DNA of 64,000 nucleotides from positions 37,789,077 to 37,853,076 of the forward strand of contig NC_060233.1 of NCBI RefSeq assembly GCF_021155775.2. Direction: 5' to 3'. Source of the DNA: Neodiprion pinetum (taxonomy: Eukaryota > Arthropoda > Insecta > Hymenoptera > Diprionidae). Below the pieces are notes generated by a model, which was not told the origin of the DNA, searched no databases, and saw nothing but the letters and a program-made list of their open reading frames with translations. The first letter of the stretch is position 1, and each line of letters starts with the position of its first letter. A program made the position numbers and the translations under genes. Positions 1 through 14,220 of the stretch are shown one piece after another.

Positions 1-3000
1 TTATTTTTTCATTCCCTTTTCAATTCACCCGCCACGCGTCGCACCGCGCTGAGCCGAATGATAATCGCGGCACCGCGCGGCCGGAATTTTTCACTTTAAC
101 CATTTTGCAATATAATTCCCACACCGAGGAAAATCAGGGATCCTTCTTTGAACGCGTTTCAACCATGAGCTGTAACGAGTCGAGGGGGGGCCGCAGGGTT
201 AACCACGCAAAGTTTATCAAAGGGATCGGGATCTACAACTTCCTGTGTGAATTTCAACGCCCGCACATAATTTCTCTTGTCCTCTGTGCGTTTTGTCAGT
301 AGTGAAAAATTTACCTGAAGTTCGAATTTTGACAGGGGACATCGCATTGTATCCAGTAGCGGAATAATATTGGTACAACGCAATATTATCGTTGCCGCTA
401 TTATACTTGTCGATAATTATAATTGACAAAAATCAATGACGAAACGTATAGCAGAAATCAGCGGGGTACCGATTCAGAGTAGAAAATGAGTCTGACAGAG
501 TTCAATTATTTTCCACAATGTGTATCGATTTCCGACTTAATTGTACCACGCACGAAAATCGGGATTATATTTAACAATTTTCCAAACTTTTCTCTGCCTT
601 TATTTTGCAAATTTCTGTCATAAGATGATTTACATTGTAATCTTTCTTTTGTTTCAGGGACTACTATTACGACAGGTGAGTCTGAAAGCTGATCAGAAAA
701 GTGAAGGACGTGGACGATATTAACTGAGCCATGTCAAAAAATCCGAACATGAATGATGGCTAAATTTATTTGAAAAATAACCAAAGTGTTTTCAGGCGCT
801 GATTAGATACCTATCCGAATAAAAATTTGAGCGCTAGATTTTTTCTATCGAAACACTTTGCGGTGATGCTGCTCTGCGAACTCGACTTCGTGGTAGCAGA
901 AAGCACCAGTCAGCTCAAACCTGTAACGGTATTTCGATTGTATTTTTTGAGTTCCCAAGATTCCATTTAGTCGGAGAAGAAGCATCGTACGAAAAAATGT
1001 TGAGAAATCTTTGAATCGTAATAAGCTCAACACCATCTAAGTGAGCTTTACCTTACGTTCGATTTTTCTGACATGACCCTGGTAATGTTATGCAGGTAGA
1101 GGAAGATATATAAAAATTGGAGGGTATGTTAATCACTATACATTATATATCATGTATATTCTGTGCTCTATAAATGTTTGACTTGCGGAATGGATTTTGC
1201 ACGTATTGCACTGCAGAAAGACGTGGTAGAGAGCCGGGAAGTGAAATGGGAAGCAATGTTTAAATCAATCTAAGAGTACAGCGAATGCCTTGAATACTTT
1301 GTCGCGTGCTAGACAAAATCCATATGTCAGGTTTATATTCAAATATTTCATACATTCACGCAAGTTACGCGAATACGACCGTATCCACGTGTATGTATTC
1401 ACGTCGTGAGTAGCATGAATGTTCAATCTTACACTGCGAACACAACGTAAGAAACTCGGTTTCGGAGCTTTTATGTAAATGAGTTTATTTTTTTTTTTTT
1501 TTCTTTTCTTTTCTTTTTCCTCGTACGCATCATTCGCGCGGCGGGTTTCGAATTTATTCATAACCTTCTCAGCGTTACAATATTATATGCAGAGAAGAAA
1601 TAGGTTATCAAGCGTCGAAAACACTGAACGTCATTTAAAAGGTTTGTTACAAGTACAAAAAAATTTAAAAATAAAAGAAAAAAGAAAAAAATTTCACGAA
1701 TCTCTTCCACTCGAAAGCCCGAAGAAAAATTCTTCCACTTTGTCCTTTTGGAAAAGTTCGTTCGGTCCCTCGACGCTAACGAGCAGTCGTAATTTTTCCT
1801 TTGACTCTTGCTCGAACCCGTCAGAGACCTCGGCGCGTAACAAACGTGAGAATTTTCAGCGATCTACATGCTTACCAAGTTTTCCGCAATAAGCCCCGAT
1901 TCGCGGGATTCGACGTGAGTATATACGTGCATTAAGATCGACTATCGATGTTTGTTTATATTTTTTCGAATTATCTCGGTTGTTCCACTTTTTGAACTCG
2001 TAAAGCGGGTGAAAAAGAAAAAAGCAAAGCAGCAAGGATTTTCGAGCGAAGTTAAATCGCATTGTCGCACCGGCGTTTCCTAATTCTTGGTCTGCCAGGC
2101 GTAAAGTAAGTCACGGATGGAAAAAGGGAGAAGGAGGCAGCCCCGCTTCGAACAACGGCATCCAAGTTCCGTCCATTATTCAGTCTTCCTCCCCTCTTGA
2201 TCTCCCATTAAACTTAATTGAATTCCCCCGCGCGACGCCATCGCGCCATTGCCATTGCCATTGACTTGGAGATACGACCATGAATTCGACGTGTGTTTTA
2301 CAAATTTACATCCACCCGTTTTCCTCGCCCCCAGTTCTTCTTCCCACCCCGAGCCATTGCCTCCCGAAGCAAGGATTCCAGGGCGAAGGTAGGCACACAT
2401 ACAGCTTCGAACACGCGCACACAGGAGCGCCGGGACGTTACAGGCGAAATTCGCGGGAATAAGCTTCGATTGAGATTTACCGAAATTGGACGCGTTCGAT
2501 TTTTCACTGAATAGTTTCGCACCCCTGGAATGCGTGCCGCGGGTCGAGTGGGTAGCGATTTCCCTGCACCCCTCCTAGGGGAAAACATCTCAGCTCCGCG
2601 ATGAAAGGTTAACGCGAGTTTCATCCAGATCCCGGTCTCCGCGATTCCGTTCTGTGGATATTTTTTTTCTTTCTTTTTTTTTTTTTTTTATCCCTCGTAG
2701 GGACGTGAGAACGACGAAAGGCGAAATCGCAAACGTGAATTGCTAATTGCGAGGATTGAAAATCCGGGGGCAGCACTCTCGCGAGTCGGTTTAACCGTCG
2801 TGTATACATGGTTTTAATCGAGACTGAAATCGAGTCGGGACGTGTCACGCATCGGAAACACGAGCCTTGTCCCTTCGTCGACGCCTTTTCCTAGTTTCCT
2901 CTGCGGCTCGACAGTCAACACAGAGAAACGCTGCATCGTGGTAACTGTGGAGCCGAACGGGGAAGGAAAAGCGAAACAAGAAGCATTAGAGGGACGGAGA

Positions 3001-6000
3001 ACGTGGAAGCCAGCGAAAAGTGGGCAAGGCCATCAATCATTTTTTCCACACCAGAGAAGTCTGGCAGAACGCGTTATAAATGATATGTTGCTGCGCGGAG
3101 GCCTCGCGCCGAGCCAAGCCGCGACGAGGGTGTTTTGCATGAAACAATATTTACGTCGAGCAAAATTGAATTTATGGTCACCCTTTTAACCGGGAACAAT
3201 AACATCTTGAATCCGGACCCGCGCCCTTAAATCTCTACTCGCCACCCCGCTGCTGCACGGGCATTAGAAACGGGTGGAGAGCAAATAAGGCGATAATAAG
3301 GCGATTTTTCTAGTAAACGCGGGAGCAACGCTACGACTCGAGGCGTAAGAATTTGACCTGCCGTTATATTTTTCATGAAAAACACAAGCCTTCCACCCTC
3401 GGCTCTGGTATTCAACGTGTTTAACCCCTCACACCTCGCACCGTGTGTGTATAGCCGGCATTGGTGGACGGCTGAATTTCATTTCTGTTGGCAACCTGGC
3501 GCACGTGAGCCGGTGGTGTAATTTCGGAGGCGTGGAGGTACGCACGTGTGTATGTATATTTACCCATGTGCTCATGTGCGCGTACATCCGCGCCCGCACG
3601 CGAGAGGGGCGGAGGGGGATGAGTGAGTACAGAGGGAAAGAGTTGAGGAAGCGGAGTGCGCGGAAGGGGCCCTTTTGTTTTAATTGTCGCAATTCACCGG
3701 GGCAGTTCGTGACCGGCCTAGCCAACGAAAAATATAGCCGAAAACAAAACGCGCGGACGACAGTTAAATAGAAATAATAAGCCGCGGAGGAGATGAAATT
3801 AAAGCAGCGGCGGTGTAAAAACACCCTGCATCATGGACGAATTTAACACCCTGTGCAGCTCGAAACTCCGGCATCCCCGAAAGGGCTGCAGACGAGCGAA
3901 ATTACCCCCGATACCTCAAATCGTAATCAAATTGCCGTCAGTTTACCTCTCCGCACCCTTTCCATATACCTGATGCGATGATAACCCAGGGTTGTTTACT
4001 TATTCCAATTTATCCCGCTCACCCCCCCACCGTAAGCGTACCAAGAATCGTGGAGAAAAATACCGCCATTTCGTTTTTTTGAATAAGAGGTATAACGATA
4101 CAATTTTTTTTTCTACCTTTTTTTACACACACATCTAGATTCAGTTCTTTCTTTCATCAACCAAGATTTCTATCATGGCGTATTAGCAAAAGCTTCAGAC
4201 CGTTGAAGGACTGTCAGGAATAAAAGAAAAATAATGTGCAAGCCACATGCGTGTCTGGGAAAACTTGAAATAAAACAGGGGCATATTGTTCAGAAAAGAA
4301 AAGAGAATATTCCACCGAATTATTACCGGAGCAGACATGCAGAACGTACCTCGTATACAGAGGCCATTATGCGAGCGTTCTCTCGAGGTTTAAAAAAAAG
4401 CCAGACAATACACGTAGCCAACTAGTTGCGATTCATGCGAAACTCTACATTATTCTCCAAATTTTCTTCCATTTTTTCCATTTCTCTCACAGAAAAACAC
4501 ATCTCCGACATTTTCGATACATCAGCGTTAGCTTCCCATTTCATTTCGCGACCGTATACTGCAGGGGTCCGCGAAAAGAACATCTGGCTACACTCACGTC
4601 GCGTCACTGGTTTTCAACGACCGCCAAGGTGGAGCACTCGAAGTCTCGGAGCAAGAGATAAGCCAGCGGATATGTAGCGCACTTGCTGTATATATTGACT
4701 GCAGAAATGGAGGAGATACCCGTTTGACTTGCAGGGTTTATGGAAACCGAATAAGAATGTACAACTTTGGTACACGACGCCGTCGAGGAGTGACTTTCGC
4801 CAAAGTTTCACCTCCTTGGGTGTAGGTGAACGTTCCTAGAGCCAATCCGCCTCTTCTCCAGGTAAACAAAGGCGCTCGTGTCTGGAACGGTTGCATGTAT
4901 GATGGGTGTAATATGATGCGGATGGCGGATGTAGTGTTATATGTTCGAAGGCTTAGGGGGCAGGGGTGTGAGGTGGGCATTGTACACACACGAAGCCGTT
5001 ATAAGCCAGCTCCGTCGGATAATGACGCTCATCTCGAAAACTTATTCGCGAGAGTGCGTCCTCCGCCCGGAGTATGCAGGCTAGTTCAACGGACGTTTAC
5101 AGTGAATAATTTAGAATACCGTACAAGGGATGCTGTTGCAGGGTGACTGCGATAATATCTCGCGTAAAGAACGGGGGGAGTCGAGAAGGACGAAGAACGA
5201 TACCCAGCCACCCATACGTGTACCTTGTATTTTGCCACCTTGCAGCCACACGACGAAGATGAGTCTGTGAGAGAGGAGGAGTTGTAGGGGTAAAGTGAAA
5301 TTAACGTCAACCGGCTTGATCTTTCTTACCTGGTTTTGTTTCTCTTGCTCGTTCAATTATTATTCTAAAACTGGGAAGAATTTTTCACTTTATTTTTATT
5401 CAATTTTCATTGTTTCTTTTCCGTTCACTTCGCTTGTATTTTTCGAGCCCCCAAGTTTTTCAAGTCCGACTATTCTTTCTGGGCAAAGTTTCTTACACTC
5501 CCGGTTTCTCGCTGAGCGTGAACTCGGTCGAGGTGAGACGGAATATAAGACATTGCAGGGTTGAACTTCCGACGAGTCCAAATTTCCGTTGCCTTTGAAA
5601 CAAGTGAAAAAAAAATACGTCTCTCCCTTTCTTTCAAAAACCAACGAAAGAGGAGCTGCTTTATTGTTGGCCGTACGGATGTACGCTGACTCGAAATGTA
5701 CCTATGTCACCGTGCAACTTTGACTTCTTCTTTACGCTTCATTAGTTTCTCTTGCTTCTGTTTTAGCTATACTCAGCCTTCTTTCTTTTCAGTTTTCGAA
5801 ATATTTGGCATAGGTCTTCTACACTACTTCCGCCTTTCTAGACACCGACATATGAAATACGAGGTTACCTCACGGTTAAGCGATGCATTCACTTACATGT
5901 TGGAGTCAAAGGAATCGCGAAACATAAATTTGCATAGACCCAGCGCAAGCTTCTCCCGCAGATGTATGTGTATAACTAGATGTCATTCACTACCTTCGTT

Positions 6001-9000
6001 TTGTCCGGTATACAAACGGCTGCAAAGCAGCTTACGTGTTGGCTTTCATATCGGCTTCAGTGACTATCAATGTTCCTCCAACGACGCGAATTTCCTCTCT
6101 TCGTACTTCACAATTTCAGTTCTACTTGGTCTCAATGTAATTCGAAATCGGGAACCTTACTAATCATGCGATGCTTTGATATTCATATAGTTTGGCAATG
6201 CGGTGCGGACACACAATACAGCCCACTAGGTACTATACGCTAGTTTCACCAAATCTCCGGAAATAGACATTTGTATTTAATTACTTGGTGAATATCACAG
6301 AATCCAACAGCACCAATTTCACAAAATGTACTGTACCTGAAATTGTAATTCATACACAGAGCCGTGCAGGTACTAAAGATCCGGTGAATCCGTCGACGTG
6401 CAGTTGCAGGTAATATTAATCATTCGGGGTATGTATTCCACGTGGCACGAGCTGGCCTATCACACTTGCAGATAAGGATAGCCTCCAAGTTTTGCAGGGA
6501 ATCCTTGCGAGGTGACATTTATAACCTGTATCAAAACCGGTAGAACAATGACCGTGAAGCCTTGGAAGCTTGACGCGTACGATTGTGGCGGTAGTTGCGG
6601 GTAAACTATTGGCCGAGTCGACGGCTTGAGACGACAGGAAACGTTACGTCACACGGACAACGCCTTTTCCATAGGTTGATCCATTTAACAGGATTTGCGT
6701 CGCCTCGAGTTAGAGGTTGCCTCGGTGTCAAATGCAGCCCTCATCCTCACCCCCGTCGCCACTGCGCCTGCAGTATACTGTCATACCTCTCCAAGACATC
6801 GCATTAGAAACCTGCAGGTGTCTCTCAGGGGATAATCTCACCGTTGCAAAGCGAATGGAATCAAGTTGATCGTCAGCTGGTGCATCGTTTATTTCATTAA
6901 CAAGTTACGTACTCACGACGTGATGACGTCGCCACTAATTGTATCGGGCTTCGTGTTAATCATCCGCAGTCTTAATCATCACGAATACGACGAACTGCAA
7001 TGTTCGCTCTATGTTCTGTGAGACTGATCAATTCTCTAAGAAAGTTCCCCGCGTGGTTGTCGTAACAAGTAAACGATCGTTTCTCAGTCTTGCACTTTAC
7101 AAACGGACCTTCGATTAATGCGGATTGCACGATGCGTCGAATTCGGTACCGAGAATGTTGAAACTGATCTACGGGATAAAATGTAGTCCCGGTATTCCGA
7201 ATCAACTCTGATTCGCATGCACGGCGTGAAGCTAGGTGTAATATCCACGTCCCTGCATGTATCGTATAACAGAGAAGCTGCTTCTATGGTCAAAGGATTC
7301 GAGTTTGATATTGATTACATGCGCGCGAACAAATGCATTCAGCCGGCTTCATGTGTTGGCGTTTCACTCGACCCCGGATGGAACCGAGGTAAGCATGTAT
7401 TCGTAGGATACGGACGTATGGAATACCCGTGGGTGACCACTGACAACTGATGAACAGCGTGTATCCCGGTCCCTGCACACCGAAAGGGCATCAAGTTTCG
7501 ACGACCGTACTAGCAGTGATTACTGTGGGCCATGCGATTTAACTTCCAGAGCTCTCTATGCGACTGCGAACAGAACACGTTGCATGCTGGGAGAACGAAA
7601 GCTTGTCTGGCGACGCTCGCCCTGGTATACATGCATATGTATGAGGCGTGCGCCAACGGAAGTTGAAGGGAAACTTCCGGTCGGCTGGTTTCGAACGGGA
7701 CTTGCGGACGGCAACGAACGCAACATGCTGCCTCAGAACTACTGAAAGCGAAATTCGTTCCGAATCGAAAGACTTTATTCATCATACCCGACGCCTCGCA
7801 GGCATTGTCTGAGTCGCTAACGATCCACCCTGTCTGATTTAAAAAATGGTTCACTACCGGAAAACCACCTTATAAAGGTATCAAGCTATATGATAATGCC
7901 CATTTCCCATGAGCCTCTTGTCCGAATATGTGAAGGTTGTTCGACAATCGTACGTGTAACACATTTTCTAGATCATTTCGGTCTGCTCAAAATAAAATAC
8001 AAACTCCTAAGCTGCGTTTGGTTCTTGATTGCGCGTTCAATTTAACCGGACTATGTCTCACAGTTTTAATTAATTTCTTTCACTCTATTTCTCTATTGCC
8101 CGAAATCATGGCACCCACCAATGGTAAATTCAGGTCTTTGAAAATCGAAACTTGGACTGGAAAATAGTAGGTTCGTTGCTGTGAGTAGAATGGGCACCTA
8201 GCTAGTTTCAAACTAGCTGTTACAGGTCTCGAATTAGTGCAAAACAAGCCATGAGAGAATGAGAAGGGAAGGAGGTAGAGACGAAGAGTTCACCCTCTAA
8301 TTACACCACGCAGCTCGGTGCTCGGAAAAACGTTAACCAACTTTTCCAAATTAATTACGCTGGAACTCAGCTTCCACAAGTCCCGTTCATCCGTCAACAA
8401 TGTACGATGATCCCCCGCCACTAACACTCAAACTTAATTCCCCACCACGAGTTAACTTTCCTCGTCACCATCTCACATCGCCGCTACCTCTAAGCTTTAC
8501 GTTTAAATCGCACGGTTGTTCTTCCCAGCTCGTCGAGGATATTACCATCAACAAGTATGATCTCAGCGACTAAGAGTGCCACTTTTCGACTAGTTCATCC
8601 TTACGACCAAGGGTGTCAACGGTTTAATACCACGAAGTCTCAAATCTCTCGTACCGATAAAAGTAACAAAAGACGTATTATATTTTCTGCATGGTGGTAA
8701 TACACAGAGAAACTAAAACACGAAAGAACATGTTCCAACCACCCGACATGGGAAGTAACGGGATACACTCTAAATGTCTGATCAGTAACGATGAAGATGT
8801 GACATCGAAGTGGACGGGAAGTTGGATCTAAGTTTTTGAAACATCCGGTAGAACTTCATCCTTGCTAATTATCCCATGCAACACCGAACATCGCCATGAA
8901 ATCCTCAATCAATTCGATAACATTTTCATCCGTCCGGCACGTGATGCAGCTCTGCGTATAATGCCACCGTATCCGTTCCCCGCCCTGCAGTTTGTCCGTC

Positions 9001-9429
9001 GGTGCACAGTAGCTGTATGTTTGCGAACCGAAGCATGCAATTTAGCCACAAACGGTGCTTCCCTCACCCTGCGCCGTCGTCCCCACGTTCATTCTCGTCT
9101 CAACCCCGCATTTCCGAAGCTGTAACACGTGGCCCGTGGCAAGAACGGGATGCCGGCTATCCCGACGTGGTAAGGGAGGCTGGGTTAATCAGGGACATCC
9201 GTCCCCTAAGACATCGCAACGCGATCCCCAGCTTAACGGGACACGCTGCAATCCGACCCGCAACACGTCCCTGGTCTAATCCCACAGACACATATTAAGT
9301 GCACGGATTCGGGATTCTCGATTTAGGATATCAGAGAACGAAGTAGCGACACGTTGACCCTCGCTTGAATTTATGCATCAGGCTTGAGTAATTGATCCAC
9401 CTCGATGCCTCGATGCTAGGTCCATCCGT

Positions 9430-9483
9430 GCTCCTCCTCCTCCTCATAGTTTTTCTTCTTCTTCTTCTTCTTCTTTTTCTTCC
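9430..9483. repeat. CTC/TTC trinucleotide microsatellite
   Basis: Five CTC-type units are followed, after a short interruption (catag), by a run of TTC units. Read on the - strand this gives an Arg/Lys-rich open frame, which I attribute to the repeat rather than to a gene. Confidence 0.9.
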
Positions 9484-10698
9484 GCGGCTTTCCTTTCTAA
9501 TGGTGTTTTGACCTTTTTTATACGAGTTTGACTCCTTCGACTGACTGAAGAGCAACCTCGTACGGAGTAGTGAAGTTCTTTCGGCGGGAGCCAAAGCCAC
9601 TCGGTCTTCGAGAGATAGTTAATGTTGTGCTCTACTTGGCAACTCGTTAAACCCTAAAGAGAAATTTTGTACGTTGCTACACTTTCGAACAACTTAGACA
9701 ACTTCGAGTCGACTAGCCCAGCGTCACGTAGTGGATGAGAGGTGGGCAAACGAACGTGTGAATGGGCCATAAAATGAACCCAAATGCCGTAGTTAGTATA
9801 TACAAGGTGCGTTCGTCCGTATACTTCGATGATGAGATCGGGGGATGAAGCCGAAGCGAGCGAAAACTTCGAGTCGTAGATTCGATTGCGTTTGATGACT
9901 GTAACCGCTTGAGGAGCATTTTTTTATTCTCAGTAAACGATTGATAGTCCTTGTTATATCTTACATACTCACACATTTCTTTCAGGATTCGTTCAAGGGC
10001 TGAAATTTTACAGGCAGAATGATGTCTAACTTCGAGAGTTCACCTAATTCAGCAAACTGAGAAATTGAATTTGAAATAATATTTTCATAACGAAAATTGC
10101 ATTATCTCTAATATCGTCATCTCAGGTATATGTCTGTACAACGTATATACATATATATCGTATAATACGGCATCGAATCGATGTCTCGAGAGCAAAATTA
10201 CATTCTCATATTACGATCTCCAGCCCCTCGAGCCTTAACAATGTTATGAACAACAATTTTTCCGCAGAATAGCGTTTCTTTCCGCAAACCACCTCGGGAA
10301 AAACGATTTCTGCAGTCTTCGATATAGATTAAAAGCGAACGAACGAACAGGCCACAACACCACTTGATATAATAATACTTTCCTGTATCGATGTCAATTG
10401 AGTAGGAGGTATAAAATTGTGGAAACTCGCTACGAGCCTTGAAGATGATGAGAAACGAACCGAATACTTTTAATGCCAAAATATTCAATCGGCTGAGCAT
10501 CAAATTGCGTTGATTTTCTTGGAAACATTCAATCCCAAGTCATTTTCCGTCAATAAGTCGTGTTACAGTACGTCGATATTGACGCCTTCCAATTTAATTT
10601 TGATAGAAAATATACATCGAGATAAATTGATCGAAAGCCCAATTTATATTTCGCCGTTACGCCTAAGCAAGTAAGAGCGCAGGTTGGGAGGAATCGGT

Positions 10699-10714
10699 AA
10701 AAAAAAAAAAAAAA
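10699..10714. repeat. Poly-A tract (16 A)
   Basis: Uninterrupted homopolymer visible in the sequence. No target-site duplication or retroposed coding sequence was recognised beside it. Confidence 0.9.
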
Positions 10715-13700
10715 CACGGATTAAAATTCACTCGTCAAAACGGCGATTCGTTATTCAACTGAAAGCGCCAACGAGCACGATAACGGGGAGCCAAACCCGA
10801 TCATACCTACCTTCAATCGGGCTAATCCGGCGCTCGTTACTCGGGCATTAATGGGTATTTAATCCGATTTTAAATATCGCAAAGGGGCGCCGGCCATTCC
10901 CCTCTATACGGTTACATAAGCTAATTATTTCATTCGTATCGGTGTACCAAATACGCCGGTCATACCGCGCGTTCTGGGAATTCCGCACTGCCATCGAGAG
11001 CGGTATAAAATATCAGATCTCTTTCATTAGCTATCGCTCTTTGTTATCCTGGCGTAAGAGAATAGAGACATTTTGAATTCGGGAAAAAAAAAATAAATTG
11101 CAACAATAACAATCACCAAACGAACGTTCCGAAAATTGACTGTAAACAACCGAATTTTTTTCCACCGCTATACCGCGAGAGTAATAAATCATATTTAGTG
11201 AAAATCGATGCATTTAGATATCACATGCTCCCTACCCTCGTTTTGCTCGAAAAATTTCGTTAAGAAGGCGTAGCGAGTCATCAATAACATCCATCGACTT
11301 ATCTACAATAGTACGGCGTATTCGCTTGACGTTGAGCCGTAGCTGCGTAAATTAATGTTTTAATTATTTCCTTGTGGTATTTAAGAACCCCTCATGCGAA
11401 CGTATAAAGAACCAATAGGGAATAAAGATCTCTGTAAGCACGCCGAAGGTCTACAGAGGGTGCAGAAGGACGTGGTTGTTTTATAAATTCACCCCGTTTC
11501 CAAGCCCTGACTGAAACGAGGCTGCCAGGTGCGGCGGTTTCAGGTTCTCTTGGTCTGGGGTCGTGTGCCGTGAGTCTTGAGTCCTGATCGTGAGTCGTGC
11601 GACGCGTGAGTGTAAGCAACAGGTATAAACCCCCGTCACCACCGGGCCGCCCACTTAACGTTGGCAGCCGAGCGACGCTGCCCTGCTGCTCTTACATATT
11701 CAGAGCACGCGTTGAAGTTGCGGCGGCGGCAAGAGAGATAAGGATATTACCATATCTCAGACTTTTAATTGCGCGAAATATTACCGACCGAGTACGCCTC
11801 GCTTCCGCCCCTCTCCCCCCTCACGATGAATATGTTTGTAAATTTTTACTCCGGCGTCACGGCATCCCCGAAACTAATTGATAAGATCTGATTGAATAAC
11901 ACGAGGACTCCCCGCTTTTCTAACCCCCTTTGCCTTTCACGAAAGCTCTTATACGACTTCCGTCCCTTCCGTACTTACGAAGATTCGTTCCGGATGTCCG
12001 ACAAAATTTACACCCAAAGATCCCAGAGCTTTTTCAATGATGTATTTAATGTTCTTACGACTGTGAAACGTGACACTTTCGAAAATTTATTGCCGCCTTT
12101 TAGCTCGTGAAAAAGAAATTACGATAACGAAGATTCATTTGTAAAGGCCAAACATATAATATGCATAATTTTATCATTTTTATGAACCACTTGCGATAAG
12201 AATAAATCTTGAGAAATTTCCAGAACACGAGTACGAATACTTTTGTATATTACCGAGTGCTGTTTCAAGAAATTTTTGTTTTCTCTTATTCATTCCATCC
12301 TTCCGCTACTTCGTTTGAAATCAATGTACCGCGATTCAAGGAATCCCACGTTTCCGGAACTGCCCATATGGTACATCTGGGTTGGCACAGTAGCTGCCCG
12401 CTTAATGAAGATGCCGGGAACAATGGTATATACCTGACCGCATTGTTCGTAGAATTGGTTGTCCTCTTCCGGGAACCCGGGTTCTTGTTTCTAAAGGAGG
12501 TGAAGTTTGGTACCTACACGGGAACCGGACTCTCCAGGAATTTCTGCAATGTCCGCTGAAATTAAACGCCGGTATCCCACACGAATGTCAAATTGTTCGT
12601 GTATTCAGCCGGTGCAAATCTCCGCACCGGAGTGCGAGCTTTAACGAGAAGCTTTCAGATGGGAGGGGTTGGATGAATAAGAGCTGATTTCTCGCTGTTT
12701 ACACGCAGCACTGACCATCGGCTTGAATCGATTGTGGTTGAAGAGCAAAGACTCTTCTAAGAGCTTCTTTAGCCGTAGCTCGTAAAATCGTTCGAAAAAT
12801 ACGAAAGTGGATCGATGATGTATCTCGAAAGCGTTGGATAACGGGTGTTTATCTCGTCATCAGCATCTTGAAAATCCGTGAAAAATCGAAACGGCGTGTT
12901 GCGGGCGAGCCGCTAAAACCCATTCAGCCTAAACCTGAAATGACGTCTCTGGGGATCCCTAGCCATCCCCCGCTCATCCCTTTTCTACGCACCCTTATTT
13001 TCCCAAATCTGGCTACATCCGGCGCGAATCTCCAGCAGCTCCAGTTAAAATCGGCCGCCCTTCACTTCCACCTCCTGCTCCTCCTCCTCCTCGTCCTTCT
13101 CCATCTCCCAGATCTCAGCCGAGTTTCTGAGGGGAAAAAGCCAGCGGGTGGAGAGTCGGTGTCACTCACTTGCGAAGGTAGCCGAGAACTCGACGTTCCT
13201 TCGGGATTTCAATATACCGAATTAATCACTGCTTGATTGACGACGAGCTTCCAGCCGGCCATTTTCCTTCTGCTAACCCAAGGCAATGAATAATACACAT
13301 CGAAGGAGAACTAGAATCATTTATAGGTGTTCAATGCGCAAGAGTGGCCGAAAGTGTGGTCGAACATTCATGTCGTTTGGCTCTGAAATCAGATACCGAA
13401 GATATTCTATCCGATCGCGGTATTTCGACGATATTGATTAATTCATGTCCTCCTTACTACTGTGATTATACCTAGCTCGTGCCTGTGAGATAAAGGTACG
13501 TCCCAAAGGAGTTGAAATAATTTTGGCTGACAACAAGTATACAAAAGCAAAGTCGGTACGAAGAGGAAAGAAAAGAGCAGAGAAACAGCTTTAACGGCGG
13601 GTGTATTATCCTTAGCAGTAGGAAGAATTCATTTAGCGTTTGGGACGTTTAACGGGGTAATTATTCGTTCATTCGATGTAAAGGTAGGGCAGCGACCGAG

Positions 13701-14187
13701 TTTTGAATTAATCAACGTCTTGACGTGCCGCTTCTATCATGTCCCGATTATCCCGAACGGAGATCCAATCTCCGTCTCACCTCAGTCTCGACTCCGCCTC
13801 GACACGAGGATTACGTCAAGATGTGAATTAATGATAGAAGTGCCCGATCGGCGTGGGAGGAGGAGGGGCAAGAAGAAGAACCCGTTCGGAAGAGTGAAAT
13901 TTCTTCGGTACGTCACGGCGCAGATACGCTCTCTCGATCGGCTCGCGGCCACCTCGGCTTTTCCGTCAATCCAAAAACGAGCCGAGATTTTACAGGCACG
14001 CATACAACCCGGCAACGATCCCTTGCCACCAAGCTCTACACGCTCGTTTCCCACCCTCCACCCCTATCGAGCTGTTGCAGGTTTTATAAACTCAACCTCC
14101 TCCCTTGACGCCCTGAATACAACCTCCGACGCTAACGGAACATGGCGCAAATTAGGTTCGCGGTAACAAAAACACGGCTATTAATCA

Positions 14188-14220
14188 CCCTCCCCCCCCC
14201 CCCCTCCCCCCCTCTCACCC
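14188..14220. repeat. C-rich tract
   Basis: Long runs of C broken by single T residues. It is compositionally similar to the C19 run at 33178-33196. Confidence 0.85.

Noticed and set aside
1479..1892. Frame starting with a long Phe run, resembling a signal peptide
   Set aside because: The hydrophobic run is a poly-T tract translated as Phe; the rest is not protein-like.
12868..13236. 122-codon + frame with a Leu-rich stretch followed by GESVSLTC, resembling a signal plus immunoglobulin-domain start
   Set aside because: The Leu run comes from a CTC/CTCC microsatellite and sits in mid-frame; no second Ig cysteine or Trp follows and no phase-matched exon was found.
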